DNA from: Dimorphilus gyrociliatus
Taxonomy: Eukaryota; Annelida; Polychaeta; Dinophilidae
Length of the DNA: 64,000 bases
Reading direction: 5' to 3'
Assembly (NCBI GenBank): GCA_904063045.1
Contig: CAJFCJ010000004.1
Coordinates: 985,713 to 1,049,712, forward strand
The translations under genes were made by a program, and so were the position numbers. Under the pieces are notes generated by a model, which did no database searches, had not been told where the DNA came from, and was given only the letters and a program-made list of their open reading frames with translations. Below, in pieces: positions 12,396-25,700 of this stretch (position 1 is its first letter; every line of letters starts with the position of its first letter).

Positions 12396-15300
12396 CTCTT
12401 CTGTCATCCACTTCTCTCTATTAATTATTACTGAATGGAACAGAGTTTAATGCAATTAAATAGAGAGTAATTTTTTTTCAATAATTCCTATTACTTACTG
12501 TATATGAAATCTATGTTATTTATGTAATATCATTTAGTAGTTACAAGTACGTGATATTATTCACGTATAGTAGAATTGGTAGGATTAAGCGTATCAAGCA
12601 ATAAGAAGATGATAAATTATTTTGAAAAACAAAAACTTCTCGTGCTCAGCAAATCATTTAAAATTCTATATAAATAATATAAAGCAAGGTAGAAAAGTTT
12701 CTTTTTATGTATCATCTTCCTTTTATTTTTCAAGAAAGAAAAGAAACAATTAATCATTAACTCTTGAGCATCTTAAAAATTAATAATTAGATACAACTAC
12801 AATACCAATATATCTCTAAAATTTATATATAGAATGTTAATGTTTATTCTAAAAAAAAACACCTCTTTTATCACATCTTCGCCTTCTTATGTAACAGATT
12901 TTATAGGCTTTATTAATAATTTTGAGTATATTTTTCTTTTGTATATTTACGATATCGCTACAACAGGTACTTAACGTTTTATCAATCAGGTGGCCATATT
13001 CCCTTTGATAGCAAGTCCACCTACGAATTATTTGCATCAACATAGATTTATTACTTTTTCTTTTATTTCCTTTCAAAGAAATTTTCTAAAATAGTTTTAA
13101 GAAAATATATACTTAATCACTAAAGCTTGTGTAAAAGGTCAAATGTTAGAACCAAATGTGTGGTCATGTAAGTCAACAGTCCCCTGGAAAGCGTAATAAA
13201 AATAAAAGAATCTATTTTAATATTTAACTGTGAAATTGTGGTGTTGTTTAGTTGTTTCATATTTGAACAAACTTATTTTAAAACATATCTGTATACAGTA
13301 TACTGTATATACTTTATATATATTATGATTTACAGTGCAACTGTACACGTACACTGAATAGTACTTGTACATTTCTTTTAATAGTAGTATTTTCCCTTTG
13401 ATTAAAGTGTTTTGTCCAAAACGGAAATGGCATTTAAAAAAGAAAATAAGCCGTTAATCTATCTAGAAAAAGAAAAACAATTATTATTTTTTCGTGGTAG
13501 AATATTAGGCCTTAATTTGAATTGAAATTTATTCTAGACGATCAAATACATGCTATATGTCCATATATTGTAATTAAATGTATTACAAAAAGTTCGACGG
13601 AGTAGATAAGTTGATTAAAATTTTGCGTTCAACGCTTTTAAATCAATTTATATAGCTTATAGTGTTTTTGTACAAATTAATCTCTGAAAAAGTTATACGC
13701 AATAGGCTTAATAATTAATTTTCTATTCTAACGTTTTTCTTTAATTGTCGGCAATAAAAACTCTACTATTCCTTAAGCGTTTGGTCAATGACCCCTACGA
13801 CGATCATAAATAAAGATTTTTTTTTCAAATCAAAACTACTTAGTTATAATAGAATTAGAGAATAATAAGCCTACTTGTTGATTAGAAAGCCGTAAAATTC
13901 CAATATTTAGAACGAAATCTCTCAATTCAGAAGATTAATTATAAAATAAAATAACTTGCTATTTTTTAAAGTATCAAATGTAAAAAGAAAATTTCTATTG
14001 ATTAATAATCGATTTTTGTTCCCAAATGATGTAATAGGATTATATGTTAATCTCTTTACTATAATTGACCCAGGTTTTACTTCTCTGTAAACTAAATTGA
14101 TACCAGTGTATTTCATCTGAGTGTTATGCTTTCTTATATATCTCTCTAAATTAAATACACGTGTGGTTGATTGCAGTTGTTCAACCTGACACGTGCTGTT
14201 TTATATACTTTTTTATGAATGTTTTATAGCATGGGAACAAGAAAATATTAAGGGTTATTTTTCTTTTATCTGTAAATATACACTATTAGGGCCATTTGAG
14301 AATTGCAGGTGTTGCTATTATATTAAAATATTTTAGATTTGATATTAAACAGAGAATGAAATTTGGTGAAAATATCAAAAATACTATTTGAAAAAGATGT
14401 GGGTGGAAATTTTCTAAAAATAGGTGGAATTTCAATAATTTTCAGTCAATCAGAAATTTAAGCTGTTATCTAATTAGCGTTTATTTTTTGGATCATAATA
14501 TTCAAACCACGCCAAACCTTCTCTATTTTATCATGCCAGAAAAGTTAGAAAGTTCTATAAAAGTTGTTTAATTTCCCCCACTCCCGTATCAAACAGAAAC
14601 TTTCGCTTTTCCACTCAAACCCCTGGGATTAGCCAAATCAAAGCTTACATAAAGCAATATATAACCACCCATCCTTGGAAAAACAAACCTTTACATATCA
14701 AACCAACAAACATTCCATTGCGATCCATTCGCCAACTGCAACGTATTTTTTATTTTATAAAAAAGGGTAAAATCACAAAAAAATGGTGCAATTAATTTTG
14801 GACCCTTATGCCTTTAAAAGAGATAACGAACGATCCACAGCTGTTGGTCGTCGACTTTCAAAGCACTATCTGTTTTTACGCCTTAATTAAACGCGCGTGT
14901 AAAGCGACCTTCAACCCCGTCTGGTTTTGGGCAAACATGACGCTTCCGTTACAGCTGTGTTCAGTGTGCTGATAAACAATCTTTAGGAATGTTTGCCCAA
15001 ATGTCAACGGACGCTCTAAGTTTGCAGTTTTGTTTGCAATGTTGGTTATAAACAGAATTTTTTCTCTGGAATTCTCAAGTGTACATAGCTAACGGCAAAA
15101 CTTATGAATCAAAATATTTTGCAAGTCAAGTTTTAAAGATATTTAGTTAATCAATCCTGAATCAAATTATTATTGTATTATAGCTACGTTTATAAATCTG
15201 CTTACGTTATAACAAATGTCAATAAAACCAAACACTAACGGAACACGAAAACCCTACCCCCCCCCCTATTTTTTACATACGCGTTCAGCTATAAATTCAC

Positions 15301-16687
15301 TGATGTAATGTATATTATAACAAACGACTTTAACTTTCACCATATGCATCTTACATCCATATGTAGACAGGTTTTAACCGTAATGTAGGTCAGTTGGACA
15401 CAAGATATGTTACTCTATCCTATCCGCCCTCTCATTCTCTCTCGCCTCCCACCCTCTAGTCTAGTCTCTCTTTCTTCTCTCTTTTCTCTCTCTCTCTTTA
15501 TCTATATCTCCTTTTCTTTCTTCCTTCTTATCTTTATGTACTCAGCCCATGTATACAATAAACAAAGAATATATAATTCTATTCAATAAGCAGATAAATA
15601 CGTTTATTTTTTCTGAGATATATCTATAAAAGCCCCTTTTATTTTCAAAGATACGACAAGTAAATGTTTTTGCTGAGTAAAGTAGATTTCTCATTCATTT
15701 AATTAATGAAATAATATATTTTATAAATTTAGCATGATATTACTACAGTTTTTCTGCAAGGAAGTGGAAGAGTTTAAAAGTGCTTCACCTTGAAAAAATT
15801 TCTAGAAACATCTGCTTTACAAATTTCTTGTTTTTCCAACAAACATTATTGATTTGTTTGTAATCAAACAAACTGTTCAATTTACGAAACCTTACGGGCT
15901 AAAAACTGCCAGATAAAATATGATAAGATTGGGGCTAATCTGGAGCAAATCTCTGCACTGAAATGTTGCAGGAGTCTGCGAAATATCAGCCTAGGGTCAT
16001 AATGAGTAATCCTGTGGAATTTGATGTATTGTACAGTCTAATTGCACTTAAGTATTTATCAAGGGTCATGAAAATATAAACTTGCGGAAAAGCAGTTGAA
16101 TTCATGCAAGATTAATAGCAGTATCTCACTAAACTGCAATCCAATTTTCACCTATGATATAACCCTTTTAGGCGAGGGTAAGCTAAAATAAATTTATGTA
16201 ATATACTATTGAGATAGTAATCAAACATTAATTGAAGTTTTAACTAATAAAGAAAAGTTTGAGAGAATACTTTGTTAAATATCTATAAGAGCATATTAAT
16301 CTTTTAATAATACAAAAAGGTAAGAGTAAAGTGTTTTATCGAGTATGACCCTCTTAGATCAGCATATATTTACTTATTATAAGACATAATCTAAAAAGGA
16401 TATTTTTTGTTTTATTATCTATATCGTTTCTTAAATTTAGAAATTTAATAAATATTTAACAATTAACCTAATTTCTTTACCTATTCAAATATTTTGAATA
16501 TAGATAATTCTCGTCTAGTAGAATCTATAAAAAGAAAAAAAAATCAATGTCAATTTATTTATGTTTCAACATTAAATGTTTTGACTAGGAAAATAGGGAA
16601 TGATTGTAAGTGGTATAAAGAGAAAGAAGGATGCGTAAACCAGAAAGAACGGGGGGTGGGGGCTGGTAAAAGGTAAGAAAGACAGAG

Positions 16688-16734
<47 letters not shown>

Positions 16735-19700
16735 AAGGGCAGTAAAAAGGGTGTGTTTGCGTGTATATATGTTTTGGATAAAATGAAAATAATTCTTTCT
16801 ACTTCTACAATTCTAATGTTTCTTACTATATTGACATTGATAGCATTTTGGTACTTGAAAATATTCACAACTTTTTTCATAATTAGATTATTTAGTATTG
16901 TGTTTTTTTCTTTATAAAAATATTGTTTATCACATTATTTTTATAGCTTTATACTATGTAGTAAATCAGATGTGGTTTTTATTTCTTTTACTATTTCTCC
17001 TTACAAGCCTTTGTAGTAAAAGGATGACTGGCGTATTGCCAAATTTTGTAAGGAGAACGCCATCTACTTTCCGGACATTTTGTCATGTAATTGTGCAGGT
17101 AGTTTTACATATTATTTCAACTGTGAAACAATTGCCAATTAGGTATTAAAACTTTTATAATATGAATAAAAGGGAAATATTAAATATAGTCGTATTAAGG
17201 AATATTTAATCGGATACTGTGAAGCGTTGTTAATAATAGTTCACATTGAACTCGAAGCGTCTCTAATTTTAATGATTAAATATGAAGAAAATTGAATAAA
17301 TATGAAGTAAAATAAATCTCAGACTACACTTTATTTGATTTATTATTTCTTGTAAACAACAAAGATTAAAAGTCTCTGGTTTTCTGGCTCTATTTAGAGT
17401 TAATCATAGATCTCTAATATATTATATACGAAAGAGAAAAACATAATAACAATAACATTATGTTACCAACAAATTCGCTTATAGATGTGTAAATATATAG
17501 CCTATAAGTTCTTTATGCTCTATAGTAGTATAGTGATGAATTGCAGTTTTAACTTCGCGTAATTAATTTCCTTTTAACCTTTTTCTTGAAAGATAAAGGG
17601 TTGTAGATAAGAGTTAAGGTTCTAATTGCTTTTCACCATTTATACAAAGAAATCGCTTTGTTTTTGTTACCTGTTTACTTTTAACATTATGTTTTCTTTT
17701 TCTTAAAATATGTTTAAAGATATAATCTTTATAATATTTTCATAAGATAGAAAAGAAAATAGATATGATAAGAATACGATGCGATTTAGCACATAACTGC
17801 GTGATCAATATACATTTATCTATATATTATGTGTATGTTAAAGTTATTTAAATTTCTTTAAGTATATTTGCATAGATAGAATATTAATAATCCATTCGCA
17901 CTTCTTCATAACTTTTAATAGGAATGTTCTGGTTTTATTAACGAATAATATTAAATATTCTTTTCGGTTTAATACCATTTTTTACAATGCCTTATGTCAG
18001 AGGGACTCCGTGGCGCAACGGTAGCGCGTCTGACTCCAGATCAGAAGGTTGCGTGTTCAAATCACGTCGGGGTCATATCTGTTTTTTCTTTTCGTTATCA
18101 GTCTTATTTTTTTTATATTATTAGTAATGCTAGAAAGTAGGTAAACAGCTTAATATAGAACAAAATATTTAATTAACCTTAACAATAACATATACTTGGA
18201 GATTTGTTTTTTTCTTACAACTTGCAAATAGAGTTGAATTCCTTCCTTCCTTCACTAAACTATACTTTCAGGAAGGGATTATTGTTAATAATAAGTGTAT
18301 TTTCTCGTTACAGTATTGTTCATTTCGTTTACATTGTACATTTATAAAGATTATCGGTAAATCCCTACTGTTAGAATGACATACAATTGTTAAACATAAA
18401 GACGCCCCGACATTTATCCAGTATTTTCTTTGAAAAGTAGAAAGGTAACAACAAGAAGAAATACTATATTCTCAATAGTTTTTGATAGTTCAAGTATACT
18501 TTAACGAAATTTAACGATAAGTATCTGAATCTTATCATCCAATCAACACCATTTATTAAATAAGAAAAGAAAACATTGTTCAATAATTTTCCTTATCAAT
18601 TGCACTAAAGAGTAGTGTGGAAAGAGGAAGAAGAGTTAGAAGAAGAAGAAGAAGTAAAATTAATTAATCTTATTTTGTATTCTATTCTTAATATGACAGT
18701 TATAATGCTAATTATTCTACTATGAGAAGATTAATTAAATTCTTAAGAGGAAAGAAAAGAGAAATGAACAGAGACTGCTTTTCTTTTATAGTACCATTTT
18801 GAACTTTATAGTGCAATTGATTGTGTTTTTTTTTGTTTTAATCAGTTCTATAAGAGAAATTAATTGCCAAGGGCAATGAGCCTGTTTATCTATATCGGCA
18901 GACTTTTTTCGTTATTTTTGCATAAATGCTCATGAAAGTGTAGAGTTTCTTATCAACGAAATTATACCCATAAAATATACAACAACATTTTTTTTCTATA
19001 AAACCCAAACTTTAGGCCTAAATCTTTAACTTAATTATCTATAAAAGGTTCAGTAATTCTTAAACACGTATGCTAAATGTTTATATAAGATTATAAAGAG
19101 TTTATCAAACTTTTTCACAGATTTTTAATGATCTCGGAAGCAAAATTGTACAATCAGTTTTCGATGGATATAACGCATGTGTTTTTGCGTACGGTACTAC
19201 GGGAAGCGGTAAAACTCATACTATGATAGGATATGAGGTAACAAATTATTGTGATATTTACAATTAGATGATAAATATACCTATAAATCTATTCTAGAAT
19301 GAAATTGGTATTACTCCAAGAATATGTCAGGTAAGTAATTTGTCAATATTTAAATAATTATAATTAGTAGTATGAATATTTATATTATTTAAATGCTCTT
19401 TTTATAGGCTTTGTTCAATGGAATAAGCGAAAGTCCTCCGGAAAAAGATGATAAACAAAAAACAAACATTTATAAATTAGCTGCAAGGTTTGTAAGAATA
19501 TCATAATTTTTGACAAAAAAACTGTGATAAATATCTAGGAAATTAAGCTTATTATAATATTTTCTGGTCTATTTCGAATTAGAAGATATATCTTGAGTTT
19601 ATATACTAGATTATCTATTCTAATCCTAATCGATTAATGTTTTACAGAGATTAATTCCATGTTGATATTAAAAAAGTTCTTTTTCCTCTTAAATAGTTAT

Positions 19701-22700
19701 TTAGAAATTTACAAAGAAAAAGTTCGTGATTTACTAGCTCCGAAATCAACTCAGGGATTGAAAGTTCGTGAACATCCAAAAGACGGTCCATATGTCCAAG
19801 GTAAAGTAATCTAATATAATCTTATAGATTATAGGTCTTTTTTTCTTATTTTTAAATACCCAATAATTTTCTAACGCTTTATTTAATCCGTTAATCGTGT
19901 GAAAATATTCGTATTTGCTTCCGATGTAACGTAGATGGCGCTTTTATTTGTAAAAAAAAACTTTTTTCTTCCAGACTTATCTCAACATGCTGTAAAGACT
20001 AATTTACATCTACAAAAGCTCATTTCTGAAGGCAGTAAAAGACGTTCTGTTGCTGCTACACATATCCATGATCGAAGTAGTAGAAGTCATGCAATTTTTA
20101 TAATTTATTTTCTACAGGTTTCCCATTGAATTATAATGATATTTTATTTATTAATATTCTAAATATTTTAAATAGGCACATTTAGAAACAAACACTCCCA
20201 GTGAAAAAATGTCTAAAGTTAATTTAGTTGATTTAGCTGGTAGTGAAAGAGCCGATAATAGCTCAAATTCAAGTTCAAAACGACTGAAAGAAGGAGCTAA
20301 TATAAATAAAAGCCTTGTTACTTTGGGTACAGTTATTAAAAGCTTAGGTAAAAATTCAAGGAAATCATTCACTTTTTCTATTTCAAATAGTATAACACTT
20401 GTTCTATTCAGCTGAAATTGGGCTCTTAAGTTCTGAATCATCAGCTTCAACTGGTACAGTTAGAAGTAGAAATCTGTACATTCCCTATAGAGATTCCGCG
20501 CTTACCTGGTTGTTGAAAGATAGTTTAGGTGGAAATTCAAATACAATTATGATTGCAAGTAAGTTTACGTTAATTCTACTCCTATAGAAGAATTTACTAC
20601 ATCTTGAATTAATTTTCACTTTACAGCTATATCTCCTACCGAAAAGCAATATTCTGAAACGTTAAGTACACTTCGATATGCCCAGAGAGCAAAAAATATT
20701 GTCAATAAACCAACTGTTAATGAAGTAAAACTTTGAAATGAAATCACAATAAGAATTGTTTAAATAATTATTCTCTCCAGGATCCAAATGTAAGACTTAT
20801 CAAGGAGCTAAGAGCGGAAATTGAACGATTAAAATTACTTCTAGACTGTCGTCAAAATGGGGTATGCAATATTTTTATAGTTTATACTTCTTCGTAATTA
20901 TTTAACTCTGAAGTCATCACTTTTTTTTTTAAATAATATCTTAACTCTCCAATCAGCCTGTTCTTAATCGATCACCCTCACGTTCCCCAAGACGTAGAGG
21001 GAATAAGACAATAGAAACTCAGGTATAAAGAAAAAAAATCCTACCATATCTTATTTAGCTATGTTTTCATTTTAAAAGCATGAACTTGAGAATCTTTATA
21101 CAAGATTTTACTCATAAAATTAATAATTTATCCTATAATTCTTAAGTAATAATCTTCATCTTCTCTGCTGAAACTTTCAAATCTATGGAAAGAAATCGAC
21201 GTTATCAAAAGACAATTTTCTTTTGATTTCTTACAATTTCACTATGCTCTTACAAAACTTTTAGCCTATCTTCCTTTTTTCTGCTTAAAGATATCGGCAG
21301 TTTTTGTAAGCCTCTAATTAAAAATATCATGCTAAAAAGACAATATTTACAAGTCAACTATTAGATAAAAAAGCGTGTAGTTTATATGAGCATTTACTCT
21401 TTAGCTTGACGTAAATAGCAATATTATGCCATAATGTATTTCTATGAGACTATAATCTGTTTAATTAGTCTTTTTTCCGCTATGGTCTTGGATTTGGACA
21501 CATTCATTCCAGTCTGGCCAAAACGTTTCCTTAACTCTGAGAACATAGTCGCACAGATTTTTCAATTCTTTGGTCATATAGGCGTTTAAACATCCATCCA
21601 TAGAATGATAATATATTTGGCAAAGCAGGCCAAAAATTGCGCAATCGAATTCAGTGATCTTGTCGCCCAATAAAAACTTTTTATCACCTAGCGAAAGAAA
21701 ATATTGAAAAATTTATTGTATTTTCTCAATTATGAGATATTTATTTTACAAACCGAGAAAATCTGAAAGGGCTTTTAGGTCTCTGCGTGCAATATCAAAA
21801 ACCTCCTCTTCAGTATGTCTACCCATTCCTTGACCATAAGCATTTTTTATCTGACCTTTTTTTACAATCTAAAGACAATTAATTATTATAAAGTGATTAA
21901 AATCTTACATATAACTTACCCAGATAACATGCTGAGGTATTTTAGAGATGGTCCAAAGCTTCGGTATTTTTTGATAGACCCACCTTTCCAGAACTAAACA
22001 CCAATACAAGTTTTCCTCAGCCATTTTCTGCATAGCTCTGCCAATTGCTAATTCGGCAGGTGTATAATCGTGATCTAGGTCCACTTTAAATTTCCTTTTC
22101 ATATACTCAATACTGAATTGGGAATCAGTAACGTCATCTTCGTTATACGAAATCCAGGGAAATTTTCCTTTCGAACTCATAACAATATCATGCAGTTCCC
22201 CTTCATATTCGATATTTGTTATCTTCATAAATAGTTCGAGTTTAATTGCAAAAGGTGAAAGAGATGGGGCATAAGGACCCCTGGGACCAATATGAGCATA
22301 GACAATGTCCTTTGGATAATTGGGACGTTTCGAAGACCTAAATAATTGTTATTTTACATTTTGTAAAAATTTAAAAATTTAAAGGTTAAACTACTAACCG
22401 AAAAAATTTAAGATAGACGCCAATTCCAACAATAGGTATAGCTACTGATGCAGCCAGATAAAGCATCTTGTTTGATGTTTAATCGGTCAACACTGAATCC
22501 TAACTGATATATTTAGTAAATGTAGGGCATAATTACAATACATATTAAATAAAATGGATGACAAAATAGCAATATTATTCATTTCTTAACTTAGTTCAAG
22601 GTCGTTGAAAAACGGGTAATTCAATTATAAAATTTTTTATGTAAAAATAATATTAAATTACGAAATTTTTAGACTACAATACAAAAAGTATTATATAATT

Positions 22701-25700
22701 ACGTATTATAAATTGAAATATGCTATGCTAACTCCAATATTCTCTAATATATTACCTGGGAAGTGTCTTCAAGTCATTCATTATTATTTAATCATAATTC
22801 CCTCTTAGCTTAATCTGACTGGCATATCAATATCGTATAAAATCCTTTTTGTAAAGAGTATACCTTTCTATTCTTAAATTTCTGTATTTTTAGTCTTATG
22901 TAAAATTTGCATAACTTTTCCCTATTAGGGATTTTAAATCTTATTTATCCTAATCTCGACTTTTTCCTTTAACCAGCATCTTATATCAAGATTGAAGGTG
23001 TCTCTTTTCCAGTTTAATTAAAAACATGCAAAGATATAGACAACTTGACACCCTGATTCAATAATTACCATTACCAAATAAAATATCTGTTATAGATATC
23101 TTTTTCAATGTCTGTGAAAAAGGTCAACCATGATATGATAACTACTTTTAAACAACGGTGCTGTTCGTAAATTATCAATGATTTTCTATTCAATGTCTTT
23201 TTTTCAGCAAGACTGATTTATAAATTTAAGATATTTCGATGAAAAATACCCTATTTTTATACATTGTAATTAATATACCTAGTCTATAGAATAGGCCTTA
23301 AATAAAGGTTGATATTCAGGACATAGACAGAAAGGAAAGAGCATACATTATATTTTCTATTCACGCAATAGAATGTGAATCCTTACTAATGTCTAGATTA
23401 CAAAATATGTCAAAAATTCGTCGCACGACTAATTCAACCGAATTTTCAATTATTGTAAAATTATTCAATTTCTGTGTAACAACTTAAATTTTATTGGAAA
23501 TCGTTTGCGGAAACTGTTAAAATATCAAAAAAAATAATGATTTAATCAGTTGCAATTGAATTAATGGAGATATAGTATATCAATCATTCTCTTTTCTCTA
23601 TAATATAATCAGGAATATTGTTTATAAGCCCTTAAAGGTGTTTTTTTCCCCTAATTTATTCGGTTGTTTCATTACTAGACTTTATAATAAGAGAAAACCT
23701 TAGCATTTGGGTAGTAGTTTAATAAAGTTATATATAAAATATAATAGTTCTTTTTATGTAAAGTAGATGTCATCATTGTTACGAAAACAAAGTTTTAGTA
23801 GGGGAGATGAGTTATCTTTTTCTCTTTGGAATATTTAACTTATAAAGTCTATTTTAGATTATTTATTGTAAAAGAGAAATGTTTACAATTAAATATTTTC
23901 CCACATGTTTGCCATTCATTATCCTTGTTAGCATTCCAGCATGATACGAAAAAAATTGTCCCAAACCTTTCTATTCTCTAAAAAATACTAAAGAAATAGT
24001 CTAACAGTTTGTTTACTAATACCCTTATATTAACTTTATAAATAATACGTTTTACTAATTATTACACTAAATGATAAAAAGTAGAGCATCATCTTTAACT
24101 CTACTCAATAAGAAACAAAAGAAATTAATATAAAAGCAATATCTCTTTTTTTCAGACCGGACAATTTTTATCAGTTGCCGATAGTAATTCGACGCTTGAA
24201 ATACGCCTTGAAGAAAGCTTAAATAGGGTAAAAATAAAAGAATTTAAACTTTAATCTTTCCAAAAATAAAGAGCAATTATTATTGACTTTAATACTAAAA
24301 TGATAATTAAGCTCTAAAACTTTTCTTGTCAACTTTTCATTAGAACTTTTGCCTTTAAAAAAAATTCGCTACCACTTTTTAGTTTCTTTTCCCTTTTTGC
24401 TAATTTGAATATTTGAATATTAATTATGCTTTTTTTTTCATTTATAAAACTTAAACAATAGGAACGTTCATTAACGCAATCTTGGATTGATAAATGGCAA
24501 ACGCCAAAGTCTGTTATTAAGGAATCTGACTTTAGTATTAGACCAATTTCTAATTTTCAATCGAACGAACGATCACCTGGAATAGTATTAGATCTGCGAC
24601 TACCTCATCTTGTCAGGATACATGACGATCTCTTATTTACGGGAGTGACAGTTTTCATCCTTCAACCGGGCACGACATCTATTGGCTCCATTCGCTCAAC
24701 CTTACCACATGATATAGGTATATTCAATTTTGTTGAATAGAAAAGTAGCACCAGTTTTAATACGACTCTTTTAGAAATGTAGTAGGCATGATAACAATTT
24801 ACAAGAAGTGCCGTTTTTTTTTTTATTAAAAGTCATACATTTACTAAACTTTGAACAAGTTTGTTGAAGTGCTTAGTAACTGTAAAACTTTACTGTTTCA
24901 ACATTTTTTTAATATTGAAAATATTAATCAATTGATTTTTGTTATCGATGTTAAGAAATTTCTACATTTTTTATCCTACAGTTTTAGACGGTTCTGACGT
25001 CTTAGATGAGCATTGTACCATCGTAAATAACGACGGTGTTGTTGCGCTTCATCCAATTGGTGAAGCTTCAATTTTTGTTAACGGGCGACAGTGTAATGAT
25101 AGAGTTTCACTGACGCAAGGAGATCATATATTCTTGGGAAGTGAAAATCTGTTTAGATTTAATCATCCGCAAGAAGCAGCCAGGTTAAGAGAAGCTAGAA
25201 GGGTAAGTGTATTAGTCTATTTCATTGTTTCCTAATTAAGTGAAATAAACTATTTCACAAAAAGAGCGTCTACGGTAAAGATACGCAAGCTGGTGCTCTG
25301 TCCAGGTGTTCTAGTACTGGCTCCATTCCAACGGTGAATAGTAGTGGCATTGACGTCCATTCTCCAGTTTCATCAAGTCCTATGTCGAGAGGGTAAATAT
25401 TAATTTTACTGTGTTGCTTTTGTCACAAAATGTATTTATCTTTATTCAAATCTATATTTTATTAATCAATAATACCTTAAAGAGTATAACTATTTAAATA
25501 TTTAATTAATAAAAGGTACTCGTTATAAAAATATTCGGTCAATTAACGATCAATGATGAAAAATTATCATTTCGTATTATATTACATACTATAAGATAAA
25601 GAAAAGAACTTATTTTATCTCAACAAGTTGAAAACTGGTTGTTGAAAAGAACTTGTAATGCGATTGTTGTTAATTTAAGAATTAATTTAGGCCTATGTCA

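Larger units (their letters stand above)
11853..19120 (+). other. Kinesin intron 3 (7.3 kb) hosting a tRNA gene
   Basis: Splits the motor between TQEE and IFNDLG. The flanking exons join in phase 0 and match the uninterrupted family sequence, so no exon is missing. It holds tRNA-Trp (18004-18075), (TC)n and (GA)n microsatellites, a less AT-rich island (about 14500-15270) and a C10 run near 15258. A +strand ORF at 16898-17149 has a hydrophobic start but no family match that I recognise, and I do not call it. Confidence 0.8.
11203..20861 (+). other. STARD9: Kinesin motor domain and neck (exons 1-12)
   Basis: Exons 1-12 encode a full motor head. Residues 1-15 hold the first strand (VKVALRIRP), followed by [16 protein letters not shown]. 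The P-loop at 102-109 is GTTGSGKT, where nearly all kinesins have GQTGSGKT/S; the G-x4-GK-T core is intact. Switch I is SSRSH (223-227), preceded by HIHDR where many kinesins have MND. Switch II is DLAGSE (255-260). The relay region reads [10 protein letters not shown]. The following loop carries a Ser-rich insert ([14 protein letters not shown]) before [18 protein letters not shown], as in STARD9. The head ends with [14 protein letters not shown] and [15 protein letters not shown], the kinesin-3 neck. All core catalytic motifs are present, so an active motor is expected. Confidence 0.92.

Noticed and set aside
12203-12424. Plus-strand frame with a Ser-Leu repeat
   Set aside because: Translation of the (TC)n microsatellite inside an intron.
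12849-14116. Minus-strand frames (12849-13076, 13922-14116) as possible second nested gene
   Set aside because: Lys/Arg/Ile-rich low-complexity translations with no recognisable domain and no consistent exon joins.
16572-17149. Small frames on both strands in kinesin intron 3
   Set aside because: One is a (GA)n translation; the other (16898-17149) is Phe/Leu-rich low-complexity sequence with no recognisable family.
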